Made by a program: the position numbers and the translations under genes. A DNA stretch of 8,203 nucleotides from Solobacterium sp. (GTDB lineage: Bacteria > Bacillota_I > Bacilli_A > Erysipelotrichales > Erysipelotrichaceae), in NCBI GenBank assembly GCA_017514645.1, contig JAFWJP010000069.1, positions 1 through 8,203 on the forward strand. The letters are read 5' to 3'. The notes below the pieces were generated by a model. That model worked only from the letters and a program-made list of their open reading frames with translations, ran no database searches and was not told the origin of the DNA. Position 1 is the first letter of the stretch; every line of letters begins with the position of its first letter. Of the stretch, positions 7,010 through 8,203 are shown in pieces.

Positions 7010-7021
7010 ACCCATCCGTTT
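6995..7021 (-). terminator. rho-independent terminator after the Rpn-family gene
   Basis: A perfect 9-base-pair inverted repeat (arms 6997-7005 and 7013-7021, core ACGGATG/CATCCGT) encloses a 7-base loop. On the minus strand the descending arm runs into five consecutive T (6995-6999). It begins one base after the Rpn TAG stop. On the plus strand only three T follow, so it is oriented for the minus strand. Confidence 0.8.
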
Positions 7022-7960
7022 CTACACAAGTTTATCCCGGTAGTACGTTTTTTCTTCTTCCGGAAGGCCCATGTTGTTCATGACAGTTTCCGCATCCGTA
7101 TTCAGTGTTTTCATCAGATGACGGATGATGTCCAGCATCTTTGCCTTGGTGTCTTCTTCCGCTTCCGCACGACCTTCTGCACGACCTTCTGCACGGCCTT
7201 CCGTTTTTCCTTTGGCCAGACCTTCTGTCATTCCTCTGGCAAGTCCTTCCGCTTCTGCCTGTGCTGCTGCCTCTTCGGCAGCTTTCCTTGCGGCTTCCTC
7301 TACGGCTGCCTTCACTTCTTCCTTGATCCGTTCCCTGATCCTGATTTCCAAGCTCATAAAGTCCCGCTTCCATTCCGGGCTTCTTCTGCCCTTTTCCACT
7401 TCCCTTTCCACTGTTTCCGTAAACAGATCCCGGGTTTCTCCGTCCATGGTATACGAACAGTACGCACCGATCTCCGTTCCGTTGTCAGCTGCTGTACAAT
7501 TCACGTAAACACAGTGTACACCGTCATGCAGAGCTTCCCCTGTTTCCCGGCACACCTTTTCATATCTGTATATCATTTTACCATGTCCGAACGGATCATA
7601 CGTACAGATGATAATGATGTACTGATCCTTCAGCTGATCATAATCCTCCCCCTGTTCCAGCAGGTACATGTCCGCCGATGCCTGATAGAACCGTGTTCTT
7701 CTGACCGGAAAAGTATACCGGTCATTGTGCATTTCCACACCGAACAGATATTCATTGTTCTCAGCGAAGATGTCCATCCTCACACCGTGCCTGCCGTAGT
7801 CGTCCTGCAGCTTCCTCTGCCGGATCACCGTTTACAGCTCCCTGATGTGCAGCTCCGGCAGGATCCTGTTGATCAGTTCTTTTGCCAGTTCCGTATTCTC
7901 AAATACCTTTCCGAAGATGAAATCATCCTGTATGGTCAGTTCTTCCAGTCTTTTCCGCAT
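7022..7960 (-). pseudogene. Rpn-family PD-(D/E)XK nuclease/putative transposase gene interrupted by an in-frame TAA
   Basis: Rpn proteins are mobile-element-associated PD-(D/E)XK nucleases that promote recombination. Read through, this gene would encode 312 residues, the normal family length. Translation starts best at the ATG at 7958-7960, since AGGAGG lies 5 bases upstream (7966-7971). The N-terminal part (LTIQDDFIFGKVFENTELAKEL) stops at TAA (7832-7834, codon 43). The rest continues in exactly the same frame with HGVRMDIF and FGVEMH, giving likely nuclease residues D63 and E76. The usual ExQ glutamine is histidine (H78). A charged helical tail with Gly-rich 4-residue repeats precedes the C-terminus. 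A GTG at 7826-7828 could start a 268-residue product lacking the N-terminal helices. Only one base change separates this from an intact gene, so the damage looks recent, or the base may be a sequencing error. Confidence 0.85.
7163..7246 (-). repeat. degenerate 12-base tandem repeat coding a 4-residue Gly/Ala/Glu repeat
   Basis: Seven consecutive 12-base units lie inside the Rpn-family gene. Three are nearly identical (7163-7174, 7175-7186, 7187-7198, differing by single bases) and four are more diverged. They encode the run GLARG-MTEG-LAKG-KTEG-RAEG-RAEG-RA, a 4-residue period common in the tails of Rpn proteins. The near-identical units suggest recent slippage-type copy-number change. Confidence 0.8.
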
Positions 7961-8005
7961 AGGCTCCTCCTCTTCATTCATACGCGGAACGGACCTGCTT
8001 CCCCG

Positions 8006-8027
8006 AAAAAAAAAGACCTTCCGGTCT
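8006..8027 (-). terminator. short-stem rho-independent terminator between the IS end and the Rpn-family gene
   Basis: On the minus strand AGACC-GGAA-GGTCT forms a 5-base-pair stem with a 4-base loop (8014-8027), followed by a run of eight further T (8006-8013). The U-tract is excellent but the stem is short. It would stop transcription arriving from the right, either from the insertion element or from a gene it displaced. The remaining 45 bases before the Rpn start show no promoter, only the AGGAGG ribosome site. Confidence 0.6.
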
Positions 8028-8036
8028 GAAGTGCTC

Positions 8037-8062
8037 CCCAAAAGTTGAACAAAACTTTTGGG
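8037..8062. repeat. perfect 10-base inverted repeat at the insertion-element end
   Basis: CCCAAAAGTT (8037-8046) and AACTTTTGGG (8053-8062) are perfect inverted copies around a 6-base loop. There is no T-run on either side, so it is not a standard terminator. It may be a transposase-binding feature, or a structure blocking read-through near the element end. Confidence 0.75.
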
Positions 8063-8089
8063 TGAACTTGTCAACGAAAAGTAGACAGT

Positions 8090-8203
8090 TCAAAAAGACA
8101 CCTTATAGCCCTGCGAGAGTGTAAACTCTGCAGGGCTTTTATAGTGCAGTTTATACATAGGTCTCTCATAGTTGTAATAGTGGATATAGTTGTCTATGAA
8201 CTC
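8090..8203 (-). CDS. IS3-family transposase (OrfB, DDE integrase core), C-terminal 37 residues only
   Basis: The frame from the right window edge reads EFIDNYIHYYNYERPMYK, followed by LHYKSPAEF and a few more residues to a TGA at 8090-8092. The pattern of Y-I-x-Y-Y-N-x-x-R-P then K-x-x-x-K-S-P-x-E-F is the typical end of the rve-type integrase domain in IS3/IS150 OrfB proteins. The catalytic DDE residues lie outside the window, so whether the transposase is intact cannot be judged. Its stop is followed by about 60 non-coding bases to the possible element end. Confidence 0.85.
   Translation of the reverse strand, partial: EFIDNYIHYYNYERPMYKLHYKSPAEFTLSQGYKVSF

Larger units (their letters stand above)
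8027..8203 (-). mobile_element. right-hand (3') end of an IS3/IS150-type insertion sequence, partial
   Basis: The transposase C-terminus and the non-coding tail after it identify the 3' end of an IS3-family element that continues beyond the window. The boundary is not certain. One candidate terminal TG is at 8027, where the TGAAGTGCTCCCCAAAAGTT sequence resembles ends of IS3-family elements in Bacillota as I recall them. A second is at 8063 (TGAACTTGTCAACG). Without the other end, neither the inverted repeats nor a target duplication can be compared. Confidence 0.6.

Noticed and set aside
7163..7198. Repeats considered as a CRISPR-like array
   Set aside because: The units are contiguous 12-mers without spacers, in coding frame, and explain a 4-residue protein repeat.
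7125..7508. Plus-strand frame with a repetitive Ala-Ser-Pro tract resembling a low-complexity surface protein
   Set aside because: The repeats are the antisense reading of the 12-base Rpn tail repeat, and no ribosome site or promoter supports expression.
6932..8029. Long plus-strand open frame of 365 residues
   Set aside because: It lies antisense to the Rpn gene and terminators, is rich in Phe, Cys and His as expected of a reverse shadow, and shows no domain motif.
7832..8074. 80-residue open frame starting within the IS tail and running into the Rpn N-terminus
   Set aside because: Its first part translates the element end and the terminator (FFFRG from the T-run). The real start is the ATG at 7958-7960 behind AGGAGG.

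Overview
The window looks like a cell-surface polysaccharide (glycan) biosynthesis locus from a member of the Bacillota. The evidence is the combination of an LCP-family ligase, a CpsB-type PHP phosphatase and a polytopic EpsC/PglF-like dehydratase, together with Rpn-family and IS3-family mobile genes. Base composition is close to balanced by eye, and an Erysipelotrichia-like or clostridial gut bacterium is my guess. The sequence alone does not fix the genus. Every supportable gene lies on the minus strand, so transcription runs from right to left.

Right end (about 6594-8203), a decayed zone. It starts with the C-terminal end of an IS3/IS150-type transposase that enters from the right, with a hairpin at the element end. 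Next come a short-stem terminator and an Rpn-type PD-(D/E)XK nuclease gene broken by one in-frame TAA. A strong terminator follows, then what looks like a DUF3810 gene with its middle deleted and its frame shifted.

Middle (2759-6597), the conserved envelope-glycan genes. An LCP-family polymer-attachment enzyme overlaps or abuts a CpsB-type phosphatase, and a membrane-anchored nucleotide-sugar 4,6-dehydratase (PglF/EpsC/CapD type) follows. The CpsC/CpsD modulator-kinase pair that usually accompanies CpsB is not present. A hairpin overlapping the dehydratase stop codon may end this unit.

Left (1-2726). A membrane-anchored calcineurin-like phosphoesterase comes first, then a PglE/EpsN-like aminotransferase with its own possible promoter, then a PglC/EpsL-like phosphoglycosyl transferase that runs off the left edge within a few codons of its expected end.

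Taken together, dehydratase, aminotransferase and phosphoglycosyl transferase form most of a pathway that makes a 2,4-diamino-2,4,6-trideoxyhexose (N,N'-diacetylbacillosamine or AATGal type) and loads it on undecaprenyl phosphate as the first sugar of a surface glycan. LCP would then attach the finished polymer to the wall. The N-acetyltransferase (PglD/EpsM) needed for diacetylbacillosamine is not in the window and may lie beyond the left edge. I see no CRISPR array, tRNA or rRNA, and no clearly new system. The most notable points are the two damaged genes, the active-site substitution in the phosphoesterase, and -10-like hexamers lying unusually close to start codons.
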